A program made the translations under genes and the position numbers. Shown one piece after another: positions 44,532-52,868 of a DNA stretch of 64,000 bases. Origin of the DNA: Niabella soli DSM 19437 (GTDB taxonomy: Bacteria; Bacteroidota; Bacteroidia; Chitinophagales; Chitinophagaceae); the NCBI RefSeq assembly GCF_000243115.2, contig NZ_CP007035.1, positions 496,001 to 560,000 of the forward strand. The letters are read 5' to 3'. Under the pieces are notes generated by a model, which was not told where the DNA came from, did not search any database, and saw only the letters and a list, made by a program, of their open reading frames with translations. Every line of letters starts with the position of its first letter. The stretch's first letter is position 1.

Positions 44532-44963
44532 GTGGAAGTACTGAATAATATTGTTTTCTATAGCCTTGATAAGGCAATAAAAAGTTATCGCCAATTTGCT
44601 CAAAAACAGTTAAAAGCTGCGGGATTTACGATTACTATCGACCAATGGCTGGTATTGAAAGCGATTGAAGAAGACAATAGCATCAGCCAGCAGGAGATTG
44701 CCGCGCGGGTGTTTAAGGATGTGGCTTCTATTACGCGTATCATAGAATTGCTCGTAACGAATAATTTATTGTCCAGGCACTTTCATCCTGCAGACAGAAG
44801 ACGTTTTGAATTGAAGCTTACCCCCGAAGGAAAGAAAACGATGGAAAATTTAAAACCTTATATACAGGCCAACCGGAAGAAAGCGTTAAAAGGCATCGCT
44901 GCCGGTGACATCAGCCGGCTTCAAAAAACGCTTGACCAGATCATCAAAAACGTATCATCATAA
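44532..44963 (+). CDS. MarR family transcriptional regulator
   Basis: A 143-residue winged-helix regulator starting at GTG 44532; no ATG lies at a suitable position upstream. The DNA-binding core is GFTITIDQWLVLKAIEEDNSISQQEIAARVFKDVASITRIIELLVTNNLLSRHFHPADRRRFELKLTPEGKK, the MarR pattern including the wing DRRRF. It probably represses itself and the S41 peptidase gene 37 nt downstream. Its ligand is unknown. Confidence 0.92.
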   Translation: MEVLNNIVFYSLDKAIKSYRQFAQKQLKAAGFTITIDQWLVLKAIEEDNSISQQEIAARVFKDVASITRIIELLVTNNLLSRHFHPADRRRFELKLTPEGKKTMENLKPYIQANRKKALKGIAAGDISRLQKTLDQIIKNVSS

Positions 44964-45000
44964 TATTAATCATTGTTCACATTCCGATCACTATTTGCTT

Positions 45001-46035
45001 ATGAAACCTTTTATTTTTTTAATAGCGTGGTTTTTTTCGACCCTAATTTCGTTTGGCCAGGGGGCCGGGTTGGCCGGCAGGGACAAAGACAGGGTTGTTG
45101 ACAGCCTGACAAAAAAACTGTACGACAATTATATATTTGCGGATGTTGCGCAGGCAGCGGGGCAGCACCTTCGTAAACTTCAAAAAACCGGAAGCTATAA
45201 GAACGTCGGCAACCCGCAACAACTGGCGGCATTGCTTACGAATGAGTTGCGTGGAGTGGCGCACGACAAACACCTGAACCTTTGGTATTCGAAAGAAAAA
45301 GCTGCGGCTGCGCCCATGGATCCGGCGGCGGCAGCGGCGCAGGAGGCTGCATTTATGCGGCACATGCAGCGCATGAACCTTGGATTTCCCAAACTGGATA
45401 TACTGGAAGGTAATGTGGGCTATTTTAAGATAGATGGCTTTGGCCCGGTTAACAAAGTAGGGGAAACCTGTACCGGAGCAATGTTGTTTCTTGCCAATAC
45501 CGATGCGCTGATCCTGGACCTGCGCGGTAACCAGGGCGGGGAGCCCGAAATGGTGCAGTACCTGGCCAGTTATTTTTTTGATACGGTACCGGTACATCTG
45601 AACGATCTGTATTACCGTAATAAAAATAAAACGGATGCGTACTGGACGATTCCGGTAAAGGGAAGCCGATATCTGAATAAACCGATATACCTCCTTACTT
45701 CGAGTGCCACATTTTCGGCGGGTGAAGAGCTGGCTTACGACCTGCAGACCCAAAAACGAGGAACGGTGGTGGGTGCTACCACCGGTGGCGGGGCAAATGA
45801 TGGTGTAGTAATGGACCTGGGTGACGGCTTCTTTGTTTACATGCCAGAGGGCAGGGCTATAAATCCTATAACTAAAACCAATTGGGAAGGAACCGGTGTT
45901 CAGCCCGATGTAGCGGTGCCGGCGGAAACCGCCCTGGCCGCAGCCCACAAAATGGCACTGAAGGCTATTATTGACAAAACGCCGGAAAAAGAAAAACAGT
46001 TTTATACCAAAGCACTGGAAACAATTAAAAAGTAA
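45001..46035 (+). CDS. S41 family peptidase (IRBP-like)
   Basis: A 344-residue exported serine peptidase. ATG 45001 opens a signal peptide (MKPFIFLIAWFFSTLISFGQ); the frame is open earlier but codes inside the MarR gene. The domain order follows the tail-specific/IRBP-like group: an N-terminal helical cap and then GNVGYFKIDGFGPV. DALILDLRGNQGG leads to the catalytic Ser in LLTSSATFSAGEELAYDLQ, and GATTGGGANDGVV follows. No PDZ domain is evident. It follows the MarR gene after 37 nt and may be under its control. Confidence 0.9.
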   Translation: MKPFIFLIAWFFSTLISFGQGAGLAGRDKDRVVDSLTKKLYDNYIFADVAQAAGQHLRKLQKTGSYKNVGNPQQLAALLTNELRGVAHDKHLNLWYSKEKAAAAPMDPAAAAAQEAAFMRHMQRMNLGFPKLDILEGNVGYFKIDGFGPVNKVGETCTGAMLFLANTDALILDLRGNQGGEPEMVQYLASYFFDTVPVHLNDLYYRNKNKTDAYWTIPVKGSRYLNKPIYLLTSSATFSAGEELAYDLQTQKRGTVVGATTGGGANDGVVMDLGDGFFVYMPEGRAINPITKTNWEGTGVQPDVAVPAETALAAAHKMALKAIIDKTPEKEKQFYTKALETIKK

Positions 46036-46189
46036 AGACTAGTTGCGCGATTCTCCTGATGCTCCGGCATTTTCTCCGATTTTATAGGCTCGGGGCAGCC
46101 TCTGATGCGGTAAAGGTAATGTATGCTTGTACGATGCCTTACTATCATAAGACCAAAACATATTCATTTTAAAAAAATAGTTGAAGAAC

Positions 46190-46408
46190 ATGAAAAGAAA
46201 GAGCACTTATTCAGGATGGAGTTTATTAACAGTTGCCGTTTGCACCCTGCTACTGGCATCCTGCCAGAAAAATAACGTAACCATTACCCAGTTTTCCGGC
46301 AACAGGGTAGCGGGAACGTTTTCTGTTGTAAATGCCGGCTATGGCCCCAGAATGACCGATAAAACTACCATTCAGGGAAAATTTAAAGCAAAAGTATTTG
46401 CGCAATAA
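46190..46408 (+). CDS. Small lipoprotein
   Basis: A 72-residue protein (ATG 46190) with a type II signal peptide ending LLLASC. The mature part is about 45 residues (QKNNVTITQFSGNRVAGTFSVV...). No family recognised. It is the first of three small exported-protein genes before the GH116 gene. Confidence 0.6.
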   Translation: MKRKSTYSGWSLLTVAVCTLLLASCQKNNVTITQFSGNRVAGTFSVVNAGYGPRMTDKTTIQGKFKAKVFAQ

Positions 46409-46448
46409 AATCGGCAATCAGTATTCCACAATTTAATAAAAATAAAAA

Positions 46449-46685
46449 ATGAAAAAGTTCCTTGCAGCACTTTGTTTCGGTTGCCTGTTTTTTGCAGTGC
46501 GGGCAGATGTTTATTCAAACAACCCGGCACTTTACCGGAAGCTGGTGCTGGAAAATATACAATTAAAAATAGCCATGAAAAAAGTGTTCCGGCAATTCAA
46601 CCGCCTGACGGATCATGCCTTTGGCAAACTGCTCGCACAGGCCGGGGGCAACTATTATTATAAAACCCAACAATCAGTAGTATGA
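46449..46685 (+). CDS. Small exported hypothetical protein
   Basis: A 78-residue protein with signal peptide MKKFLAALCFGCLFFAVRA. The mature part is basic and helical (LYRKLVLENIQLKIAMKKVFRQFNRL). No family known. Its stop overlaps the next start by 4 nt (ATGA), indicating translational coupling. Confidence 0.65.
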   Translation: MKKFLAALCFGCLFFAVRADVYSNNPALYRKLVLENIQLKIAMKKVFRQFNRLTDHAFGKLLAQAGGNYYYKTQQSVV

Positions 46686-47236
46686 AGCAATTGCTTATTT
46701 ATGCAGTAGGGTTGCCCCTTTTAACGGGCGTTATTTCCGGTTGCAGCAAGCCCGCGGCAGAAACCCCTGCTACCAGTAAAATTGCCTGGAACCGCCCTGT
46801 AGTGTATGATACGCCCTTTACTGTAGATATAGATGCTAATGGCGAAGCGGATTTCAGGTTGGTGGTGGTGCTTGTGGTACAGGACGGCTTGCCGCGTAAA
46901 CAATTTAAAGTTACCACGGTGAAGTTGAGCAGGGTGGGTTGTGATACAAGCAGGACGCCATTGTTGTGGGAGAAAACTGCAATCCCTCCCTCAATGGAAA
47001 GCACTGGTTTTAAATGGACCGAAGGCGGGGTTGTTTTGCTGGAACAAATTGAGGGCAACGTTTCCTATTGGCAGGGGCCCTTAAAGGATAAACAATCAGC
47101 GGCCGTTGCCATCCGTCTTATAAAAAACGGGAAGCCTTATTATGGGCATCTTTATTTTTCAGGTGGCGGAGAAACGTTGTTGTTGGATAAATCAGTTGTG
47201 GCGGCAAATCCGTATGTGACGTTTTCTGTAGAATAG
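46682..47236 (+). CDS. Exported lipoprotein of unknown function
   Basis: A 184-residue protein with a type II signal peptide (LLTGVISGCSKPAA). The mature part is beta-rich, with DVDANGEADFRLVVVLVV near the N-terminus and PYYGHLYFSGGGETLLLDKS near the end. I do not recognise the family. It is coupled to the upstream 78-residue gene. Confidence 0.7.
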   Translation: MKQLLIYAVGLPLLTGVISGCSKPAAETPATSKIAWNRPVVYDTPFTVDIDANGEADFRLVVVLVVQDGLPRKQFKVTTVKLSRVGCDTSRTPLLWEKTAIPPSMESTGFKWTEGGVVLLEQIEGNVSYWQGPLKDKQSAAVAIRLIKNGKPYYGHLYFSGGGETLLLDKSVVAANPYVTFSVE

Positions 47237-47426
47237 GTGTTCTTGCTTTCTCCGAAACAAAAAGATCAGTAACCTTGCCAAGGCTGAAGAGTGCGACGCA
47301 ACGATGCTGAACCATGTACTGAAGCCGAATCTATAATAAAGGATAACAGATAAGTTGAATTCATTTCAAAAGGATCCAATTTATAAAGTATTTTTAGCAA
47401 ATAATACCAATGTTAAGGGGTCATAA

Positions 47427-50120
47427 ATGAAACAAAGAAATAAAAAGATCTCCCGCCGCGCATTTATCCGGAAAGGGGGCTTGGCCGGTGCCGGATTAAC
47501 CCTGGCGGCGCAACTGCCTGTATTGGCCGGTTCTTCATCAGCCGGTAAAAAAGCACTGCCGGTACGGGCCTTATATGAAAGGGGCGCGGCAACTGTTTAT
47601 CTCAAATCAAAAAACGAATTACAATATATCGGTATGCCGGTAGGCGGCATCAATGCCGGCGGTATGTACCTGAGCGGCGATGGCCGGCTTTGGCTGTGGG
47701 ATGTATTCAATTTGAACCAGGAAGGGATTAACCCCGTGGATATTCCCTGGAAGACTTCCGTGCAGGGCGAACTGCGAAAAGTTCGCTCGCGGGATGGAGG
47801 TAGTTATATTGCCCCTCCGAAAGCAAAGGAGCTGCGCCCGCTGGATCAGGGTTTTGCTCTAAAGCTGGAATATGAGGGCAAAGAACAAACCCGCCAATTG
47901 AGGGAAGAAGATTGGGACGAAGTGCGTTTTGAAGCTACTTATCCGGTAGCTACCATCACGTACAGCAGTAAGGATATTCCCGTGCAGGCGGTGCTACAGG
48001 CGTATAGCCCCTTTATCCCGCTGGATACCGATCGTTCGGGCTTGCCGGTATCGGTTTTTACGATAACCATCAAAAATGCCGGGAAGCATCCCGTTAAAGC
48101 CACGCTTGCGGGCTGGTTAGAAAATAAAGCGGCCCTACACACGGCGGCGGTCAACCGGCTGGGGCGAAAAAATACCACCTTTAAAGAAGAACAAATAACA
48201 GGCGTGTACAGTACCTTGGAAAAAACGGCGTTTGGTAATCAGCAGGCAGACAAAAGCTTTGACTATGGCACGCTTTGCCTTGCCGCCCTGGACAGGGATG
48301 CTGTAGCTATCGCGGATATTGAAGCTATAGATAATGCCCGGTTGTTTACTTCAACAACAAAGGTGGATCAGGCGGTGAAGGCCGCACAGCAAACACTGAC
48401 GGGGAGCGTGATAACTACGGTAACCGCAGCGGCGAATGAATCAGCCACTGTATCGTATATTATAAGCTGGCATACGCCCAACCTGATGATCGGTGACGGT
48501 AAAGTATTGCCCGAAAAAGACCGCGGGCAATATTATGACAACCAATTTAAGAACGCCAAAGAAGTGGCCAGTTATGTGGCGGCAAATTTTAAAGAGCTGT
48601 CAGGTACGACGTTGCTTTGGAGGGATACCTGGTATGATGCAACGTTGCCCTATTGGTTTTTAGACCGCACCTTCGTAAATATCGGTAACCTTGCCTCCAC
48701 CACCTCGCACCGCTTTAAATCGGGGCGTTACTGGGCCTGGGAAGGCGTGGGCGCCTGTCATGGGAATTGTACGCATGTCTGGCACTATGCGCAGGGAACG
48801 GGAAGGATTTTTCCGGCCATGGAACGGGATAACCGGGAGCGGGTAGACCTGGGCCTCTCTTTACAGGAAAACGGCGGCATCTGGTTTCGCGGAGAATATG
48901 AAAAACGCCCGGCCATCGACGGGCAGGCGGGGCGGGTGCTGGGCTGCTATCGCGAGCACCAGATGAGCGCTGATGATGGCTTTTTGAAAAGGAACTGGGA
49001 TAAGATAAAACGGGCTACACAATTTATTATCAACCAGGACCGGAACAAAGATGGCATGGAGGATACGCCGCTTGAAAATACGCTGGACGCCATCTGGGAC
49101 GGGGAAATAGCCTGGCTGGTGGGCCTTTGCATTGCAGCGGTAAAAGCGGGGCAGGCAATGGCGGAAGAGATGAATGATACTGCTTTTGCCGCGGTTTGTA
49201 AAGATTATGTACAGAAGGGAAGCAGGCATATGAGCGACCAATTATTTAATGGAGAATATTTTATTCATCGCCCCGATCCGGTAAAAGGAAGGAAAGGATT
49301 GGGGTCTTACAATACCTGTCATATCGACCAGGTATTGGGACAAAGCTGGGCTTTCCAGGTAGGACTGGGCCGCGTTATAGATCAACAGCAAACCCTTTCG
49401 GCATTAAAAGCTTTATGGAAATATAATTTTATTAAAGACATGGGCATATATGCTGAAACCCATACGGATGGCAGACCCTATGCGTTGTATGGGGAGTCGG
49501 GATTGGTAATGAACACCAACCCGAAGAATGAACCCAAACCTTTTGGTGACGGCGCCGCCTGGCAAATAGGTTATTTTAATGAATGTATGACGGGTTTTGA
49601 GCACCAGGTAGCCAGTCATATGATGGCCGAGGGAATGACCGATGAAGCATTGACTATAACCAAAGCGATACATGATCGCTACCATGCCTTCAAGCGTAAT
49701 CCTTTTAATGAGATTGAATGTAGTGATCATTACGGGCGGGCCCTGGCCAGCTATGGAACCTTTATTGCTGCCTGTGGATTTGAATACCATGGCCCCAAAG
49801 GATATATTCGTTTTGCTCCAAAACTGAACAGAGAAAATTTTAAAGCGCCTTTTACGGCAGCAGAGGGCTGGGGGAGTTACGCGCAACAATTAAAAGGGAA
49901 TAAACTGGACGCTGCACTAACGGTGAAATATGGAAAGTTGTCGCTTCGTCAGGTCAGCGTTGAGCGGAGCACGGCTAAAGAAATAGGAAAAGTAAGCGTA
50001 ATACTTGGTGATAGCCCGGTGGCTGTAACGGTGCAAACCCGCGGTGCTTTTGTAGATATACGGTTCTCTGAAAAGCTAAAGATTCAACCCGGCACACCAT
50101 TAAAAATTTCTATTGTGTGA
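47427..50120 (+). CDS. GH116-family glycoside hydrolase (glucosylceramidase-like), Tat-exported
   Basis: An 897-residue enzyme. The N-terminus has a twin-arginine signal (SRRAFIRKGGLAGAGLTLAA). MPVGGINAGGMYLSGDGRLWLWDVFN is the GH116 N-domain signature (GxPxGGIGAG). Glu439 in YWAWEGVGACHGNC aligns by position with the family nucleophile (LEG motif) and Asp554 in NTLDAIWDGEIAW with the acid/base (TYD motif); both are judged by eye. Relatives include beta-glucosidases and human GBA2. The substrate is unknown; the export signal suggests periplasmic action on a glycoside from outside. It stands alone. Confidence 0.9.
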   Translation: MKQRNKKISRRAFIRKGGLAGAGLTLAAQLPVLAGSSSAGKKALPVRALYERGAATVYLKSKNELQYIGMPVGGINAGGMYLSGDGRLWLWDVFNLNQEGINPVDIPWKTSVQGELRKVRSRDGGSYIAPPKAKELRPLDQGFALKLEYEGKEQTRQLREEDWDEVRFEATYPVATITYSSKDIPVQAVLQAYSPFIPLDTDRSGLPVSVFTITIKNAGKHPVKATLAGWLENKAALHTAAVNRLGRKNTTFKEEQITGVYSTLEKTAFGNQQADKSFDYGTLCLAALDRDAVAIADIEAIDNARLFTSTTKVDQAVKAAQQTLTGSVITTVTAAANESATVSYIISWHTPNLMIGDGKVLPEKDRGQYYDNQFKNAKEVASYVAANFKELSGTTLLWRDTWYDATLPYWFLDRTFVNIGNLASTTSHRFKSGRYWAWEGVGACHGNCTHVWHYAQGTGRIFPAMERDNRERVDLGLSLQENGGIWFRGEYEKRPAIDGQAGRVLGCYREHQMSADDGFLKRNWDKIKRATQFIINQDRNKDGMEDTPLENTLDAIWDGEIAWLVGLCIAAVKAGQAMAEEMNDTAFAAVCKDYVQKGSRHMSDQLFNGEYFIHRPDPVKGRKGLGSYNTCHIDQVLGQSWAFQVGLGRVIDQQQTLSALKALWKYNFIKDMGIYAETHTDGRPYALYGESGLVMNTNPKNEPKPFGDGAAWQIGYFNECMTGFEHQVASHMMAEGMTDEALTITKAIHDRYHAFKRNPFNEIECSDHYGRALASYGTFIAACGFEYHGPKGYIRFAPKLNRENFKAPFTAAEGWGSYAQQLKGNKLDAALTVKYGKLSLRQVSVERSTAKEIGKVSVILGDSPVAVTVQTRGAFVDIRFSEKLKIQPGTPLKISIV

Positions 50121-50972
50121 GATAAGTGTGCCGAAGTTTTGTGAAGGTGTAGTTCCTGCCGTCCAATGTCGTTAAATTAGTTGTGTTGCTCCGTCAGGAG
50201 CAGCGCGTTTATAGTGCGTATTGGGTGTAGAAGATTTGGGCTCCATCGGAGCCTCATGTTTACGCCGCGGCTAACGGAGCTACGCTCTTATACCAATTGG
50301 ACATAAAAAACACTGTCATCCTGAGCCTGACGAAGGGTGAATAGGCTTCGTCAAGCTGTTAATGACAAGCGCTGCAAGTTGTTGAAAATGAATCTATATA
50401 AGGAGCGTCATCCGATAGTTATCGGATCTGACCGAAGTTTTGTCCCTAAAGCAAAACGAGCGGAGGATTCTCTGCAAAAGTCAGAGACCTCTCGGTTCCG
50501 TCCCGAAAGTGTTCGCATGTGCGTCAAGCTAAGCGCGACATTCAATCTGCTGAAACTGCAACTACACCAGCATTTGAGCCATTTTCGCTCCGTTAGGAGC
50601 GTTGTGTTTATAGCAATCGCAATGGTATTTGCTCGGGCTGTTTACGCGGCATCCCGCTAGGCGGGACAGGCTCTGACGGAGCCGATGCGTTGCGTAGATG
50701 ATCATGAATACTATAAACACGCGGCGCTTACAGCGCCTGAGTCGCTTCCCTTAGCTTGACGCGCATGCGAAAGTGTTCGGAACTCCACTCGAGGTGACGG
50801 CGCAAATAATAATTTGTCACTCCAAAGAACTTAATTTCCTTTATTTGTGCCTCAGCCTGACCTATCTTTCTTTGGATGTAATTTAAAAGACTGATTGGTA
50901 TAACAATCATTCTACAATCGCAATGCTTCTGCCGGAGCCAAATGGAAAGGGAATAGCGAAGTTTTCATTCGC
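50121..50972. repeat. 850-nt repeat-rich intergenic region
   Basis: Three GCTCC...GGAGC hairpins (50188-50201, 50239-50253, 50586-50601) and a TCATCCTGAGC-type element (about 50316-50500) are packed here. A degenerate copy of the 7952/42049 unit lies at 50711-50735. TTCGCATGTGCGTCAAGCTAA at 50512-50532 returns inverted at 50751-50771 (20 of 21 identical). No gene is supported; the open frame on the minus strand at 50728-50910 is made of repeat sequence. Confidence 0.7.
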
Positions 50973-51494
50973 TTACTTGCTGGCAATGCCCGCTGCCAGA
51001 TAGTGCTGAATAAAATCTTCCAGTTCCTTTCCGTGTATATTGATCGCCAGGATCTTTTTTTGTCCGTCGATCAGTACATTAAAAGGCAGCTCCTCAATAC
51101 CGTAATCCTTTGCTACCGGGCTTTTCCAAAACCGGAGATCGCTTATTTGTATCCAGTTTATTTTAAGACGGGCGACTAGCTGCTGCCAATTCTTTTTTTC
51201 CTTGTCGAGCGATACGCCTACTATTTCAAATTTTCCTTCTTTAACAGCAGCGTCAAATTTTTTATACAGGGCTTTTAATTGCGGCTGCTCTTCCACGCAG
51301 GGAGCGCACCAGCTTGCCCAGAAGTCGATCAGTACTAACCCGGTTTTTAATGAAGCAAGCGAAACGGTGTCGCCCCTGCTGTCAGGAAGCCTTATTTCCG
51401 GGGCGGTCTGGCCCACTTTAAGCAGGGTGTCCTGGGCGCAAACAGAATTTGCGACAAGAGCACTTATCAGCAGTATGTACAGTAGCTTACCCAT
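50973..51494 (-). CDS. TlpA-like thioredoxin (exported)
   Basis: A 173-residue periplasmic thiol-disulfide protein. The signal peptide is MGKLLYILLISALVANSVCAQ and the redox motif WCAPC is at 62-66 within LIDFWASWCAPCVEEQPQLKALYKKF. YGIEELPFNVLID carries the cis-Pro. It is reading downstream of the rhodanese gene with a 2-nt gap, so the two are co-translated. It probably reduces or resolves a periplasmic sulfur or cytochrome disulfide. Confidence 0.94.
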   Translation of the reverse strand: MGKLLYILLISALVANSVCAQDTLLKVGQTAPEIRLPDSRGDTVSLASLKTGLVLIDFWASWCAPCVEEQPQLKALYKKFDAAVKEGKFEIVGVSLDKEKKNWQQLVARLKINWIQISDLRFWKSPVAKDYGIEELPFNVLIDGQKKILAINIHGKELEDFIQHYLAAGIASK

Positions 51495-51496
51495 CT

Positions 51497-51931
51497 TTAA
51501 TCGTTGGTGGGATAGTTCTTATCCAGCCAGTCCGTTTTAATATTTTTTGCGAGATTCAATAACCGCACATTTTTGAATCCCATAGCGGTGATTGTTGTAA
51601 ATGCCGGGCGAATATTGGGGCAGCGGTCAAAAGGACAGCAGCCGCAATAAATAATGATCTCCTTATTTTTCGGAGTGTTTTTCAGTATGCTTTTTAGTTG
51701 CTTTAAATGTTCCGCTTCATGGGCCGGGCCTGCATTCACCGATCCTTTTATAACGGCATCCGGACCAACCGCCACAATCAGGGCATTACCGGCCTGGTCA
51801 TTGGTGATGCGTTTTGCAAGAATATCCGGGGCGACTAATTGCTTTTCATTCCAAGGATTTACGGTGTTTTGCGCCCGGAGCGGGGCCTTGGTTGCACACA
51901 GCAAGGTCAGCAGGAAAATTAAATACTTCAT
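51497..51931 (-). CDS. Exported rhodanese-like protein
   Basis: A 144-residue exported protein with signal peptide MKYLIFLLTLLCATKAPLRA. The rhodanese domain shows the catalytic Cys in IIYCGCCPFDRC, an unusually cysteine-rich loop compared with the CxxxxR of sulfurtransferases. FKNVRLLNLAKNIKTDW follows. It forms an operon with the TlpA-like gene, pointing to periplasmic sulfur or thiol chemistry. Confidence 0.85.
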   Translation of the reverse strand: MKYLIFLLTLLCATKAPLRAQNTVNPWNEKQLVAPDILAKRITNDQAGNALIVAVGPDAVIKGSVNAGPAHEAEHLKQLKSILKNTPKNKEIIIYCGCCPFDRCPNIRPAFTTITAMGFKNVRLLNLAKNIKTDWLDKNYPTND

Positions 51932-52407
51932 AATCTGTTTTTACGAAGATACGGCGGATGCGTGTTTTTTATAAAAAATATGCCGTATTCGCGCATTCTG
52001 TACAACAAAGCCGTTCAAGCTATGGACGCAGTAAAAATTATTGCATTTAAGGCAGCATGGATTAAGAATGATTAAGAATTTTTTTGGCCCGCAGATTCAC
52101 GCATGCGATAAATCGGGGGCCGGTAGCGCGGCGCGGATTTACCTTTCCTCCTTCTGCGAAAGTCTGCTTCCGATAAATCGGAATGCGGAAGACATTTTGG
52201 CTGCTGATTTGTGGGAATCACTTTCGTTGTATTCTTAAATCATACCGCAACGCAGAGCGATGGAATTCGTAACGGTATCTGTTTCCTTGTTTATAAGCGT
52301 CGGGCATCCGTTCGCGAATAGCCCTGCGGAATGTCGCATACAGCCTCCTTTAAAACCAGATATTAGGCGCATCTTTGTTGTATAATTTTAAACACAAAAC
52401 CTTTTTT
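51932..52407. repeat. Gap with palindromic element (CGCAGAT / CCGATAAATCGG type)
   Basis: Around 52085-52195 are CGCAGAT, a CGATAAATCGGG segment and a perfect hairpin TTCCGAT/ATCGGAA (52168-52183), related to the element at 14405-14460. No coding sequence is supported. Confidence 0.55.
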
Positions 52408-52857
52408 ATGTCAGACAACAAAGTTTCATTCCACCGGGTGCTTAAAGCATCCCCCGAAAAAGTATACCGCGCTTTTACCGACGCGCTGGCGATCGCCTCC
52501 TGGCTGCCGCCTTATGGTTTCCTTTGCACCGTGCACGAAATGAATGCGCAGGTGGGCGGAACCTATAAAATGTCGTTCCAGAATTTTACAACGGGCCATA
52601 GTCATTCCTTTGGTGGAACGTATTTGGAACTCAAACCCAATGAGTTTTTAAAATATACCGACCAGTTTGACGATCCTAATATGCCCGGAGTGATGACGAC
52701 TACTGTTTGGCTGCAGAAAACATCAGTGGGCACAGACCTGAAAGTGGAGCAGGAAGGTATACCTGCCATGATACCTGTGGAAATGTGTTACCTGGGTTGG
52801 CAGGAATCATTAGAAAAGCTCACCAAGCTGGTGGAGCCCGAAATACCGGACGCTTAA
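52408..52857 (+). CDS. SRPBCC (AHSA1-like) family protein
   Basis: A 149-residue protein with the START/Bet v1-like fold. ATG 52408 begins SDNKVSFHRVLKASPEKVYRAFTDALAIASWLPPYGFLCTVHEM, the AHSA1 pattern; the open frame goes back to a TTG at 52375. The end WQESLEKLTKLVEPEIPDA is also typical. It may bind a hydrophobic ligand. It converges on ligD with only 11 nt between the stops. Confidence 0.92.
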   Translation: MSDNKVSFHRVLKASPEKVYRAFTDALAIASWLPPYGFLCTVHEMNAQVGGTYKMSFQNFTTGHSHSFGGTYLELKPNEFLKYTDQFDDPNMPGVMTTTVWLQKTSVGTDLKVEQEGIPAMIPVEMCYLGWQESLEKLTKLVEPEIPDA

Positions 52858-52868
52858 AAATACAGGGT

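Noticed and set aside
44905-45000. Extended start of the S41 peptidase
   Set aside because: It lies in the 3' part and downstream edge of the MarR gene and precedes a clean signal peptide beginning at 45001.
50728-50910. 60-codon minus-strand open frame
   Set aside because: It is made largely of palindromic repeat sequence.
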